Assembly: GCF_003952365.1 (NCBI RefSeq)
Contig: NZ_CP034443.1
Span: forward strand, 2,101,001 to 2,165,000
From: Mesorhizobium sp. M9A.F.Ca.ET.002.03.1.2
GTDB lineage: Bacteria; Pseudomonadota; Alphaproteobacteria; Rhizobiales; Rhizobiaceae
Direction of reading: 5' to 3'
DNA: 64,000 nt
The notes under the pieces were generated by a model that made no database searches, was not told the DNA's origin, and worked only from the letters and a program-made list of their open reading frames with translations. This document shows, piece by piece, positions 1 through 8,609 of the stretch (the stretch's first letter is position 1; each line of letters begins with the position of its first letter). The position numbers and the translations under genes were made by a program.

Positions 1-1
1 C

Positions 2-454
2 GCACTGCGCTCGGCCTTTTCACTGGCCGAGATTCCGTTCTCGTTCTGGACGATCGTCCTCGGCCACGCCACCTTCTGCGTCGTTGTCGTCTACAACAAC
101 GCCGTCGCCCGCTTCCGCCGCACCTCCGGTTCGATGATCGAGGCGTCGATGGACCTCGGCGCCGACGGCTTCCAGACGTTTCGGCATGTCGTGCTGCCCA
201 ACATCGCCACGGCACTCCTTGCCGGCGGCATGCTTGCCTTCGCGCTGTCGTTCGACGAGGTCATCGTCACCACCTTCACCGCCGGCCAGCAGCAGACGCT
301 GCCGATCTGGATGCTGGAGGAACTGATCCGTCCGCGCCAGCGCCCGGTCACCAATGTCGTGGCCATGGTCGTCGTGCTGGTGACGCTGCTGCCCATCCTC
401 GCCGCCTATTACCTGACCCGCGACGGCGACCAGATCGCCGGCTCGGGCAAATAA
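2..454 (+). CDS. ABC transporter permease, polyamine type (PotC/YdcV-like), 5' truncated by window edge
   Basis: This is the C-terminal 150 residues of an inner-membrane permease; its start lies outside the window. The frame is open from base 2 to the TAA at 452-454. The segment with [26 protein letters not shown] is the EAA loop that docks onto the ATPase, followed by hydrophobic helices ([19 protein letters not shown] and [20 protein letters not shown]). The phrase [12 protein letters not shown] is typical of spermidine/putrescine PotC-type permeases. A 4-aminobutyraldehyde dehydrogenase follows 29 bases later, the same order as ydcV-patD in Escherichia coli, which supports import of putrescine or a related amine. 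The exact substrate is inferred. Confidence 0.85.
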   Translation, partial: ALRSAFSLAEIPFSFWTIVLGHATFCVVVVYNNAVARFRRTSGSMIEASMDLGADGFQTFRHVVLPNIATALLAGGMLAFALSFDEVIVTTFTAGQQQTLPIWMLEELIRPRQRPVTNVVAMVVVLVTLLPILAAYYLTRDGDQIAGSGK

Positions 455-483
455 CGTCAAGAATCCGCAAGGGAGAGACTGCC

Positions 484-1911
484 ATGGACACAAAGATGCT
501 GATCGGCTCGAAATTCGAGAAGGGCACCGAGACCGAGGAGCCGATCCTTAATCCGAAGACCGGGGCGACCATCCTCAACCTGCCTGAAGCCAGCCAGGCG
601 CAGATCGAGGCGGCGGTGCTGGCGGCCGAAAAGGCTTTCGTCACCTGGTCGCGCACCACGCCGGCCCAGCGCTCGGGCTATCTCCTGAAGATCGCCGGCC
701 GCATCGAGACCGAGGCGAAGGAATTCGCCGCCCTCGAAGCGCTCAATTGCGGCAAGCCGATCAATGCCGTGCTCAACGACGAGATCCCGGCGATCGTCGA
801 CTGCTACCGCTTCTTTGCCGGCGCCGTCCGCTCGATGCCCGGCCAGGTCGCCGGCGAATACATTCCCGGTCACACCTCGATGGTGCGGCGCGATGCCATC
901 GGCGTCGTCGCCTCGATCGCGCCGTGGAACTATCCGCTGATGATGATGGCATGGAAGCTGGCGCCGGCGATTGCCGGCGGCAACACCGTCGTCTTCAAGC
1001 CCTCGGAGCAGACGCCGCTGACCTCGCTCAAGCTGGCGAAAATCCTGGCCGATATCCTGCCGGAGGGCGTCGTCAATGTCGTGCTCGGTCGTGGCGACAG
1101 CGTCGGCAACACGCTGATCAACCACCCGAAGGTCAACATGATCTCGATCACCGGCGACGTCGCCACCGGCAAGAAGGTTCTGCAGGCCGCCGCCAAATCG
1201 GTCAAGCGCACGCATCTCGAGCTCGGCGGCAAGGCACCGGTCATCGTCTTCGACGACGCCGATCTCGATGCGGTGGTCAACGGCCTGCGCGCCTTCGGCT
1301 ACTACAATGCCGGCCAGGACTGCACCGCCGCTTGCCGCATCTATGCCGGCAAGAAGATCTACGACAAGCTCGTCGCCGACCTTTCCTCCGCCGTCTCGAC
1401 CATCAAGTACAACCGCCCCGATGACACCGAGAACGAGATCGGGCCGCTCATCTCACGCCGCCAGCGCGACCGCGTCTCGAGCTTCGTCGAGCGCGCCTCC
1501 GAGCTGAAGCACATCGAGATCACCACCGGCGGCAAGCCGGGCGAGGGCTCCGGCTTCTTCTACCAGCCGACCGTCGTCGCCGGCGCTCTGCAGGAGGACG
1601 AGATCGTGCGCCGCGAGGTATTCGGGCCGGTCGTCTCCGTCACCCGATTTTCAGAGGTCGACGAGGCGGTGAGCTGGGCCAATGACAGCGATTATGGCCT
1701 CGCATCCTCGGTATGGACCAAGGATGTCTCCCGCGCCATGGCGACGGCCGCCCGCCTGCAATATGGCTGCACTTGGATCAACACCCATTTCATGCTGACC
1801 AACGAGATGCCGCATGGCGGGCTGAAACAATCCGGCTACGGCAAGGACATGTCGCTCTATGCCCTGGAGGACTACACCGCCGTGCGGCATGTGATGGTGG
1901 CGCACGGGTAG
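484..1911 (+). CDS. patD: 4-aminobutyraldehyde dehydrogenase (PatD/YdcW-type)
   Basis: This 475-residue NAD-dependent aldehyde dehydrogenase has the usual family length (about 474). It should oxidize 4-aminobutyraldehyde from putrescine breakdown to 4-aminobutyrate in the cytoplasm. The catalytic cysteine is Cys280 in [14 protein letters not shown] and the general base is Glu246 in LELGGKAP. The N-terminal NCGKP and the IAPWNYPL motif are also present. It resembles E. coli PatD throughout, including the C-terminal [16 protein letters not shown]. The ATG follows GGGAGAG. It sits just downstream of a polyamine-type permease, so transport and oxidation are probably co-transcribed. Activity on other omega-aminoaldehydes is possible. 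Confidence 0.88.
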   Translation: MDTKMLIGSKFEKGTETEEPILNPKTGATILNLPEASQAQIEAAVLAAEKAFVTWSRTTPAQRSGYLLKIAGRIETEAKEFAALEALNCGKPINAVLNDEIPAIVDCYRFFAGAVRSMPGQVAGEYIPGHTSMVRRDAIGVVASIAPWNYPLMMMAWKLAPAIAGGNTVVFKPSEQTPLTSLKLAKILADILPEGVVNVVLGRGDSVGNTLINHPKVNMISITGDVATGKKVLQAAAKSVKRTHLELGGKAPVIVFDDADLDAVVNGLRAFGYYNAGQDCTAACRIYAGKKIYDKLVADLSSAVSTIKYNRPDDTENEIGPLISRRQRDRVSSFVERASELKHIEITTGGKPGEGSGFFYQPTVVAGALQEDEIVRREVFGPVVSVTRFSEVDEAVSWANDSDYGLASSVWTKDVSRAMATAARLQYGCTWINTHFMLTNEMPHGGLKQSGYGKDMSLYALEDYTAVRHVMVAHG

Positions 1912-2308
1912 CGTTTTTTACCTCTCCCCCTTGTGGGAGAGGTCGGGTTGCCCCGATTTGTCCTTCACAAATCGGTTGGCAATCCGGGTGAGGGGTAAGC
2001 AAGCGCCAAGCTGGAATACTCCTCATCCGTCTTGGCGCTAACGCGCCAATCCACCTTCTCCCACAAGGGGAAAAAGTGGGCGCAGTTGCTACGCCACAAC
2101 GCGGAAGATCTGCCACATAGGGCCCCATCTCCTTGCCCCATCCGCACACTTCGGGCGTATCGAGTTTCGATCGGCCTCACGCAAATGTCCCGCCCGGCCA
2201 GACGATTTCTTGTCGCCGACCATAGCAGAGCCACGCCGTTTTTTGCGGCAGCCAAACTTTAGAGGAGCGAAATATAAGACCTTCGGCGACCGGGAGGCGG
2301 TTGTCGGG
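1912..2308. other. Intergenic region between converging patD and fdsD
   Basis: This gap of almost 400 bases separates two converging transcription units. Its left part is a hairpin-rich repeat (see 1921-2070). The remainder (2071-2308) has no coding frame I can support and no recognisable RNA. The repeat hairpins could serve as a two-way transcription end, but no T-run marks an intrinsic terminator. Confidence 0.6.
1921..2070. repeat. Intergenic inverted-repeat element (RIME/REP-like)
   Basis: CCTCTCCC at 1921-1928 pairs with GGGAGAGG at 1935-1942 to form a tight hairpin. The inner CCCCTTGTGGGA (1927-1938) reappears inverted as TCCCACAAGGGG at 2059-2070, so the 150-base element has inverted ends. 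Its style (CTTCTCCC and CCCCAAGG stems) matches the element at 50727-50854. Such palindromic intergenic elements are common in Rhizobium and Mesorhizobium genomes. Family membership was judged by eye. Confidence 0.55.
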
Positions 2309-2629
2309 CTATTTCGGCGGAGCGGCACTCTCGGCCTGTGCAGGCCCACGCCCGGCGTAACCGATGCTCGTATCGGCCTGTTCCGGCGTCTTGGGCCGCT
2401 TGATCTTGCCGGAAGCAGCCACAACGAGCTCGTTGAAGCCTTCGCCGCCGGCATCCAGCATTTCGAACAGCTGCCGCCGCATCCTCGGCTCCCAGAACTT
2501 GTTGATATGCTCCGCAACGCCGGCAATGCTTTCCTCGCGCGGCTTGGAATGGAAGAAATCGGCGATCTGGTTGGCCATGCGCACCAGCTTTTCCCTGGTG
2601 CTCATGATGTGTTCTTCGTCATGCGACAT
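2309..2629 (-). CDS. fdsD: NAD-dependent formate dehydrogenase delta subunit (FdsD)
   Basis: This 106-residue protein is the last gene of the fds operon. FdsD is a small subunit or assembly partner of soluble NAD-dependent formate dehydrogenase; family knowledge says it is needed for a fully active complex. The core reads KLVRMANQIADFFHSKP, then the INKFWEPRMRRQL segment typical of the family. The C-terminal 35 residues are polar, proline- and alanine-rich and probably disordered. Its start overlaps the end of fdhD by 11 bases, indicating translational coupling. GGAG lies 9 bases upstream of the chosen ATG; a second ATG 24 bases downstream is less well placed. Confidence 0.88.
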   Translation of the reverse strand: MSHDEEHIMSTREKLVRMANQIADFFHSKPREESIAGVAEHINKFWEPRMRRQLFEMLDAGGEGFNELVVAASGKIKRPKTPEQADTSIGYAGRGPAQAESAAPPK

Positions 2630-3449
2630 GCCTAGTCACTCCGGAAACCACCCGCTCGGGGTGGGTGAAAATATCGAAATCACCGCCGCGCACCAACGCC
2701 ACCAGCGTCATGCCTGCCTCTCCTGCCGTGCGGATGGCAAGCGCGGTCGGCGCCGAGACGGCGATGATGAAGGCAGCACCGATCGCCGCGGTCTTCTGCA
2801 CCATCTCCACCGACACGCGCGACGTCACGACGACGGCGCCCGATGCGCCGTCGATGTCGGTCTTGGCCAGCGCGCCGGCCAGCTTGTCCAGCGCATTGTG
2901 GCGGCCGACATCCTCGCGCGCCATAACGATGCCCTTGCCCGGCACATAGAAGCCTGCGGCATGGACCGCACCCGTCTCGGCATGCAGCGGCTGCACCTTC
3001 GACAGGAGCTTGACCGAGCGGACGATATCGTCGGCCTTAAGCGTAAGTCTCGACGAACCGACAGCGTCGACCAAGCGCATCGCTTCCTCGATCGATTCGA
3101 TGCCGCACAACCCGCAGCCGACCGGGCCTGCCAGCCGTCGGCGCCGCGCTTCGAAGCGCGTATTGGCTTGATCCTTCAGCCTGATCTGGATGTCGATGCC
3201 CGCACCGTGATCCTCGACCTCGATCGCCTCGATCTCTTCAGGGGCGGCGATGATGCCCTCGGTCAGGGAGAAGCCGAGCGCGAAGTCCTCGAAATCGGCG
3301 GGGGTCGCCATCATCACCGCATGAGTGGTGCCCGCATAGGAGAACGCCACCGGCGTCTCTTCAGGCACCATGCGGTCAGCGGCCGCAGTGCCGCTGGCGC
3401 GGTGCGCCAGCCGCGAAATCTGCGTCGTTGCTTTGCGGCGCGCGGCCAA
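2619..3449 (-). CDS. fdhD: Formate dehydrogenase accessory sulfurtransferase FdhD (FdsC)
   Basis: FdhD (276 residues) moves sulfur from a cysteine desulfurase to the molybdenum cofactor so that formate dehydrogenase becomes active. The key CxxC pair is Cys112/Cys115 in PVGCGLCGIES. Other family motifs are FALGFSLTEGI near residue 60, the AREDVGRHNALDKL segment and VVTSRVSVEMVQK. It begins 2 bases from the end of fdsA and overlaps fdsD, so it lies inside the structural operon as fdsC does in Rhodobacter capsulatus and Cupriavidus necator. Confidence 0.93.
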   Translation of the reverse strand: MAARRKATTQISRLAHRASGTAAADRMVPEETPVAFSYAGTTHAVMMATPADFEDFALGFSLTEGIIAAPEEIEAIEVEDHGAGIDIQIRLKDQANTRFEARRRRLAGPVGCGLCGIESIEEAMRLVDAVGSSRLTLKADDIVRSVKLLSKVQPLHAETGAVHAAGFYVPGKGIVMAREDVGRHNALDKLAGALAKTDIDGASGAVVVTSRVSVEMVQKTAAIGAAFIIAVSAPTALAIRTAGEAGMTLVALVRGGDFDIFTHPERVVSGVTRHVA

Positions 3450-3451
3450 GA

Positions 3452-6379
3452 CTACTCCGCCGCTTCCAGCGGGGCGATGCGCCGGCTCTGGCGCGCCTGC
3501 TCGTTATAGTCCCTCTGCCACTCGGTCGGGCCGTTTGACGGTGCCACCTGCACGGCGGTGACCTTGTATTCCGGACAGTTGGTCGCCCAGTCCGAGAAGT
3601 CGGTGGTGATCACGTTGGCCTGCGTGTCGGGGTGGTGGAACGTCGTATAGACTACGCCCGGCGAGACGCGGTCGGTGATCAGCGCGCGCAGCGTCGTCTC
3701 GCCGGATCGGCTTGCCAACCGCACCCAGTCGCCGTCGCGGATGCCACGGTTCTCGGCATCGTGTGGGTGGATCTCCAACCGGTCTTCGGCATGCCACATC
3801 ACATTTTCGGTCCGCCTCGTCTGCGCCCCGACATTGTATTGCGACAGAATCCGGCCGGTGGTCAGCAGCAGCGGGAAGCGCGGCCCGGTCCTTTCGTCCG
3901 TCGCCACATATTCGGTGCGGATGAACTTGCCCTTGCCGCGCACGAAACCATCGATGTGCATGATCGGCGTGCCGAGAGGCGCCTTCTCGTTGCAGGGCCA
4001 TTGCACGGATCCGACACGGTCGAGCAGTTCGAAGGAAACGCCGGCGAAGCTCGGCGTCGTCCTGGCGATCTCGTCCATGATCTCGGAGGGATGCTGGTAG
4101 TTCCAGTCCAGCCCGATCGCACGGGCAAGCTCCTGCGTCGCCTCCCAATCGGCGTAGCGCGCCTTCGGCTCCAGAACCTTGCGCACCATGTTGATGCGGC
4201 GCTCGGCATTGGTGAAAGTGCCGTCCTTCTCGAGAAAGGTCGAGCCCGGCAGGAAGACATGCGCGTAGTTCGCCGTCTCGTTGAGGAAGAGGTCGTGCAC
4301 GACGACGCATTCCATCGCGGCGAGGCCGGCGGCAACATGCTTGGTGTCTGGATCGGACTGCAGGATGTCCTCGCCCTGGATGTAGATGCCCTTGAAGCTG
4401 CCGTCGACGGCGGCATCCAGCATGTTGGGGATGCGCAGGCCGGGTTCGTCGTCGAGCTTCACGCCCCACAGGCTTTCATAAATGTCGCGCACGGCTTCGC
4501 CGGAGATATGGCGGTAGCCGGGCAGTTCGTGCGGGAAGGAGCCCATGTCGCACGAGCCCTGCACATTGTTCTGGCCGCGCAGCGGATTCACGCCGACGCC
4601 CGGCCGGCCGATATTGCCGGTGGCCATGGCGAGGTTAGCGATCGCCATCACCGTGGTTGAACCCTGGCTGTGTTCCGTCACGCCGAGACCGTAATAGATC
4701 GCGCCATTGCCGCCGGTGGCGTAGAGACGCGCCGCGCCGCGGATCAGCTCGGGATCGACGCCGGACAACTTGCCGACGGTCTCGGGGCTGTTTTCCGGCA
4801 AGGCGACGAAAGACGCCCAGTCCTGGAACTCCGCCCAGTCGCAGCGTTCGCGGATGAAAGCTTCGTTGAAAAGGCCTTCGGTGACGACGACATGCGCCAG
4901 CGCCGTCAGCACCGCTACATTGGTGCCGGGCTTCAGCGGCAGGTGATAGGCCGCTTCGATATGTGCCGACTTGACCATCTCGGTACGACGCGGATCGAGC
5001 ACGATCAGCTTGGCGCCCTCCTTTCCTGGCGAGCCACGCAGCCGCTTCTTCAGCCGCGAGGCGAATACTGGATGGGCGGAAGCGGGATTGGCGCCGATGA
5101 TGACGGCGACGTCGGTATAGTCGACGGAGTCGAAATCCTGCGTGCCGGCCGAGGTGCCATAGGTCTGGCCGAGCCCGTAGCCGGTTGGCGAATGGCAGAC
5201 GCGCGCGCAGGTATCGACATTGTTATTGCGGAAGCCCTGCCGCACCAGCTTCTGGACGAGATAGGTCTCTTCGTTGGTGCAGCGCGAGGAGGTGATGCCG
5301 CCGATCGCGGTGCGGCCATACTGGTACTGGATACGGCGGAATTCCTTGGCCGTATGGGCGATCGCCTCTTCCCAGCTCACCTCGCGCCAGGGATCGGTGA
5401 CCTTTTCCCGGATCATCGGCGACAGGATGCGGTCCTTGTGCGTGGCGTAGCCATAAGCGAAACGGCCCTTCACGCAGGAATGCCCATGGTTCGCCTTGCC
5501 CTCCTTGTAGGGCATCATGCGAATGACCTCGTCGCCCTTCACTTCGGCCTTGAACGAGCAGCCGACGCCGCAATAAGCGCAGGTGGTGACGGCCGAACGC
5601 TCCGGCAGGCCCTTGGCAAGCACCGACTTCTCGCGCAGCGCATCGGTTGGGCAGGCCTGCACGCAGGCCCCGCAGGACACGCATTCGGAAGCGATGAAAT
5701 CCTCGTGCATGCCGGCGACCATGCGCGATTCGAAACCGCGGCCCTCGATGGTCAGCGCGAAGGTGCCCTGCACCTCCTCGCAGGCTCGCACGCAACGCGA
5801 GCAGACGATGCATTGCGCCGGATCATAAGTGAAATAGGGATTGGATTCATCACGGGCGATGTAGTCGACAGCCAGCGAGCCATGGCCGGGCGCTACGCCG
5901 TTTTCCTGCTTGACGTGGTTGCGTCCCTCGATGCCGTAGCGGTTTTCAGTCAGGCCGACCGTCTTGGCGACCTTGTCGAACTCGCTGGCGCCGGTGCCGG
6001 CCTCCTCGTTCCAGCCGGTCGGATGGTCGGAGACGTAGAGTTCCATCACGCCGCGGCGGATGGCGTTGAGGCGGTCGGTCTGCGTGTGCACAACCATGCC
6101 TTCGCCGACCGGCGTCGTGCAGGAAGCAGGTGTGCCGCCGCGTCCATCGATCTCGACCAGGCAGACCCGGCAGGAGCCGAACGAGTCCAGCATGTCGGTG
6201 GCGCAGAGCTTCGGGATTTCGACGCCCGCTTCCATCGAAGCGCGCATGATCGAGGTCCCCGCTGGAACCGTCACCGACTTGCCGTCGACCGTCAGCGTCA
6301 CCTGCTGTTCTGCTTCCGAGGCGGGCGTGCCGTAGTCGATTTCCTGGACCAGCGATTTGATGTCGAATGTCGCGTTCAT
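3452..6379 (-). CDS. fdsA: NAD-dependent formate dehydrogenase alpha subunit (FdsA), molybdenum bis-MGD catalytic subunit
   Basis: This 975-residue catalytic subunit oxidizes formate to CO2 in the cytoplasm and passes electrons to FdsB/FdsG. The N-terminal [2Fe-2S] ligands are Cys59, 70, 73 and 87. Two ferredoxin-type [4Fe-4S] sites use Cys190/193/196/200 and Cys233/236/239/243. The cluster next to the cofactor uses Cys267/270/274/302. The molybdenum ligand is Cys395 followed by His396 in VCHSPTGYGL, so this is a cysteine, not a selenocysteine, enzyme. The C-terminal cofactor-cap domain ends near residue 950. One oddity: after DHP at 118-120, where FdsA proteins usually carry a His-Cys3 cluster, no cysteines remain. 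Gene order matches fdsGBACD. Confidence 0.95.
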   Translation of the reverse strand: MNATFDIKSLVQEIDYGTPASEAEQQVTLTVDGKSVTVPAGTSIMRASMEAGVEIPKLCATDMLDSFGSCRVCLVEIDGRGGTPASCTTPVGEGMVVHTQTDRLNAIRRGVMELYVSDHPTGWNEEAGTGASEFDKVAKTVGLTENRYGIEGRNHVKQENGVAPGHGSLAVDYIARDESNPYFTYDPAQCIVCSRCVRACEEVQGTFALTIEGRGFESRMVAGMHEDFIASECVSCGACVQACPTDALREKSVLAKGLPERSAVTTCAYCGVGCSFKAEVKGDEVIRMMPYKEGKANHGHSCVKGRFAYGYATHKDRILSPMIREKVTDPWREVSWEEAIAHTAKEFRRIQYQYGRTAIGGITSSRCTNEETYLVQKLVRQGFRNNNVDTCARVCHSPTGYGLGQTYGTSAGTQDFDSVDYTDVAVIIGANPASAHPVFASRLKKRLRGSPGKEGAKLIVLDPRRTEMVKSAHIEAAYHLPLKPGTNVAVLTALAHVVVTEGLFNEAFIRERCDWAEFQDWASFVALPENSPETVGKLSGVDPELIRGAARLYATGGNGAIYYGLGVTEHSQGSTTVMAIANLAMATGNIGRPGVGVNPLRGQNNVQGSCDMGSFPHELPGYRHISGEAVRDIYESLWGVKLDDEPGLRIPNMLDAAVDGSFKGIYIQGEDILQSDPDTKHVAAGLAAMECVVVHDLFLNETANYAHVFLPGSTFLEKDGTFTNAERRINMVRKVLEPKARYADWEATQELARAIGLDWNYQHPSEIMDEIARTTPSFAGVSFELLDRVGSVQWPCNEKAPLGTPIMHIDGFVRGKGKFIRTEYVATDERTGPRFPLLLTTGRILSQYNVGAQTRRTENVMWHAEDRLEIHPHDAENRGIRDGDWVRLASRSGETTLRALITDRVSPGVVYTTFHHPDTQANVITTDFSDWATNCPEYKVTAVQVAPSNGPTEWQRDYNEQARQSRRIAPLEAAE

Positions 6380-6391
6380 GCCTGTCCGCTC

Positions 6392-7948
6392 CTATTCCGC
6401 TGCTTCGGCGACTGGCGTCGGCCGAAAGTCGTCGGGGAAATGGTTGAGTGCACTCATCACCGGATATGGGGTGAAGCCGCCCAGAGCGCAAAGCGAGCCG
6501 AACTTCATCGTGTTGCAAAGGTCGGTGACCAGCGCGATCTGTTTTTCGGGTTCGACGTTCCGGGCGAGCCGGTCCAGCACCTCGACGCCGCGCGTCGAGC
6601 CGATGCGGCAGGGCGTGCACTTGCCGCAGCTTTCGATGCTGCAGAATTCCATGGCGAAGCGCGCCTGCTTCAGCATGTCGGCCGTGTCGTCGAACACGAC
6701 GATGCCGGCATGACCGATCAGCCCGTCCTTGGCGGCGAACGCTTCGTAGTCGAAAGGCGTGTCGAACAAAGCGCGAGGGAAATAGGCGCCGAGCGGCCCG
6801 CCGACCTGCACGGCCTTGACCGGACGTCCTGTCGCGGTGCCGCCGCCGATATCGTCGACGATCTCGCCCAGCGTCATGCCGAACGCGGCCTCGTAGAGGC
6901 CGGGATACTTGACGTTGCCGGCGATCTGGATCGGAATGGTGCCGCGCGAACGGCCCATGCCGAAATCCTTGTAGAAGGCCGCGCCCTTATCCATGATGAT
7001 CGGCACCGAAGCCAGCGAGATGACGTTATTGATCACCGTCGGCTTGCCGAACAGGCCCTTGTGCGCCGGCAGCGGCGGCTTGGCCCGCACCTGCCCGCGC
7101 TTGCCCTCGAGGCTGTCGAGCAGCGAGGTCTCCTCGCCGCAGACATAGGCGCCGGCGCCGACACGGACTTCCATGTCGAAGGCATTGGGAGAACCTAGCA
7201 CGTTGAGGCCGAGCAGGCCGGCCTTGCGGGCGATCTCGACGGCTTTCTGCATGACCGCTACCGCGTGCGGATACTCCGAGCGGATATAGATGAAACCCTT
7301 GGTCGCGCCCGTCGCGATGCCGGCGATCGCCATGCCCTCGATGAGCACGAACGGGTCGCCTTCCATGATCATGCGGTCGGCGAACGTGCCGGAATCGCCC
7401 TCGTCGGCATTGCAGACGATATATTTGCGGTCGGCCGTGGTATCGAGCACCGTCTTCCACTTGATGCCGGTCGGGAACCCTGCGCCGCCACGACCGCGCA
7501 GGCCGGACTCGGTCACTTGGCTGACGACATCGGCCGGCGTCATCGCCACGGCGTTCTGCAGGCCCTTCAGCCCGCCATGCGCCTTGTAGTGATCGAGCGA
7601 CAGCGGATCGGTGACGCCGCAACGCGCGAAGGTCAGCCGTGTCTGCTTTGCCAGAAACGGGATCTTGTCGGGTGCGCCCAGCCAGCGCTTGTGGTAACCA
7701 CCAGTGAGAAAGCCGCAGTCGAACAGGCTTTTGACGTCGGAAGGTTTTACCGGCCCGTAGGCGACGCGGCCGTTAGCCGTCGCCACCTCGACCATCGGCT
7801 CGAGGAAATAGGCGCCGCGCGAACCGTTGCGCACGATCTTGGCCTCGATGCCGCGATCGGCCAATTGCTTCTCGATCGCCTTGGCGACTTTTTCCGCACC
7901 GAGCGCCAGCGCGCCGGAATCGCCTGGAATGTAAATGCGCGGGATCAT
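6392..7948 (-). CDS. fdsB: NAD-dependent formate dehydrogenase beta subunit (FdsB), NuoF-like
   Basis: FdsB (518 residues) carries FMN, the NAD site and a [4Fe-4S] cluster, and reduces NAD+ with electrons from FdsA. The first 120 residues are a thioredoxin-like domain; the NuoF-like core starts near ESGLRGRGGAGFPTGIKW. The glycine-rich NAD/FMN loop, VCNADEGDSGTFADR and GAYVCGEETSLLDSLEG are typical of the 51-kDa complex I family. The cluster motif is ESCGKCTPCRIGSTRG with a later cysteine in LCALGG. The ATG overlaps the fdsG stop by 4 bases and the gene ends 12 bases before fdsA. Confidence 0.95.
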   Translation of the reverse strand: MIPRIYIPGDSGALALGAEKVAKAIEKQLADRGIEAKIVRNGSRGAYFLEPMVEVATANGRVAYGPVKPSDVKSLFDCGFLTGGYHKRWLGAPDKIPFLAKQTRLTFARCGVTDPLSLDHYKAHGGLKGLQNAVAMTPADVVSQVTESGLRGRGGAGFPTGIKWKTVLDTTADRKYIVCNADEGDSGTFADRMIMEGDPFVLIEGMAIAGIATGATKGFIYIRSEYPHAVAVMQKAVEIARKAGLLGLNVLGSPNAFDMEVRVGAGAYVCGEETSLLDSLEGKRGQVRAKPPLPAHKGLFGKPTVINNVISLASVPIIMDKGAAFYKDFGMGRSRGTIPIQIAGNVKYPGLYEAAFGMTLGEIVDDIGGGTATGRPVKAVQVGGPLGAYFPRALFDTPFDYEAFAAKDGLIGHAGIVVFDDTADMLKQARFAMEFCSIESCGKCTPCRIGSTRGVEVLDRLARNVEPEKQIALVTDLCNTMKFGSLCALGGFTPYPVMSALNHFPDDFRPTPVAEAAE

Positions 7949-8424
7949 GAGCGCACCTCGGCAACGATCTCGTCGAGCTTCTCGTCATTGAGCCGGCCGA
8001 TCACCTCGCCGTCCAGCATCGCCGACGGCGCGCAGGCGCAAAGGCCGAGGCAATAGACCGGCTCCAGCGTCACCGAACCGTCGCGGGCCGTCTCGTGAAA
8101 GCCGATGCCCAGCAACTGCTTGAGCTTGGCGGCAATGGCGTCCGAGCCCATCGACTGGCAGGCTTCCGCCTGGCAGAGCTTCAGCACATGCCGCCCGGCC
8201 GGGTGGCTGCGGTAGTCATGATAGAAGGTGACGACGCCGTGCACCTCGGCCCTGGAGATGTTCAGCGCCTCGGCGATGACAGGCAGCGCGTCCTGCGGCA
8301 CATGGCCGAACTCTTCCTGGATGCTGTGAAGGATCGGCAGCAGCGGGCCTTCGAGGCCCTCCAGCTCCTGGACGATCGCCGCCGTGCGCGACGCGATCTC
8401 GGTACTTGCAGGCTGCATCGACAT
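7945..8424 (-). CDS. fdsG: NAD-dependent formate dehydrogenase gamma subunit (FdsG), NuoE-like
   Basis: FdsG (159 residues) holds a thioredoxin-fold [2Fe-2S] cluster and relays electrons between FdsA and FdsB. The ligand pattern C-x4-C, then C-x3-C, is visible in CQAEACQS and YCLGLCAC, as in NuoE. The frame stays open 78 bases further upstream, but I chose the ATG at 8424 because GGGAGGG lies about 7 bases before it and family members start with a similar short leader. It is the first gene of the fds operon, so the promoter should lie in 8425-8609, where a LysR-type dyad is present. Confidence 0.93.
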   Translation of the reverse strand: MSMQPASTEIASRTAAIVQELEGLEGPLLPILHSIQEEFGHVPQDALPVIAEALNISRAEVHGVVTFYHDYRSHPAGRHVLKLCQAEACQSMGSDAIAAKLKQLLGIGFHETARDGSVTLEPVYCLGLCACAPSAMLDGEVIGRLNDEKLDEIVAEVRS

Positions 8425-8563
8425 GCAGCGCCCTCCCTGGTCGTTGCGATCCAAGCATGTCGCCCAAAGAGTGAAGCGGTTTTGGGGCAACGATATGCAC
8501 AATGTCGCTAAGTGGTTAGGAAATCAGAGGAAACCAGCGAAATCAATAAAGCCGATCCGTTGC

Positions 8564-8584
8564 TTGATAGAAATCTTCTATCAA
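8564..8584. promoter_or_regulatory. Candidate LysR-type operator upstream of fdsG
   Basis: A perfect dyad has arms TTGATAGAA and TTCTATCAA around ATC. It contains ATAG-N7-CTAT, a classic LysR-family pattern including T-N11-A. It sits 140 bases before the fdsG start and 26 bases after the end of the LysR gene, in the only long gap of the operon. No T-run follows on either strand, so it is less likely to be a terminator of the LysR gene. Binding by that regulator is inferred. Confidence 0.55.
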
Positions 8585-8609
8585 TGCCGTCCGGCCTGCA
8601 ATCTCTAGC

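Noticed and set aside
4670..7198. A very long open frame on the plus strand across fdsA and fdsB
   Set aside because: It is antisense to two clearly conserved subunit genes and is rich in His, Arg, Asp and Gly with no family resemblance, as expected for mirror frames in high-GC DNA.
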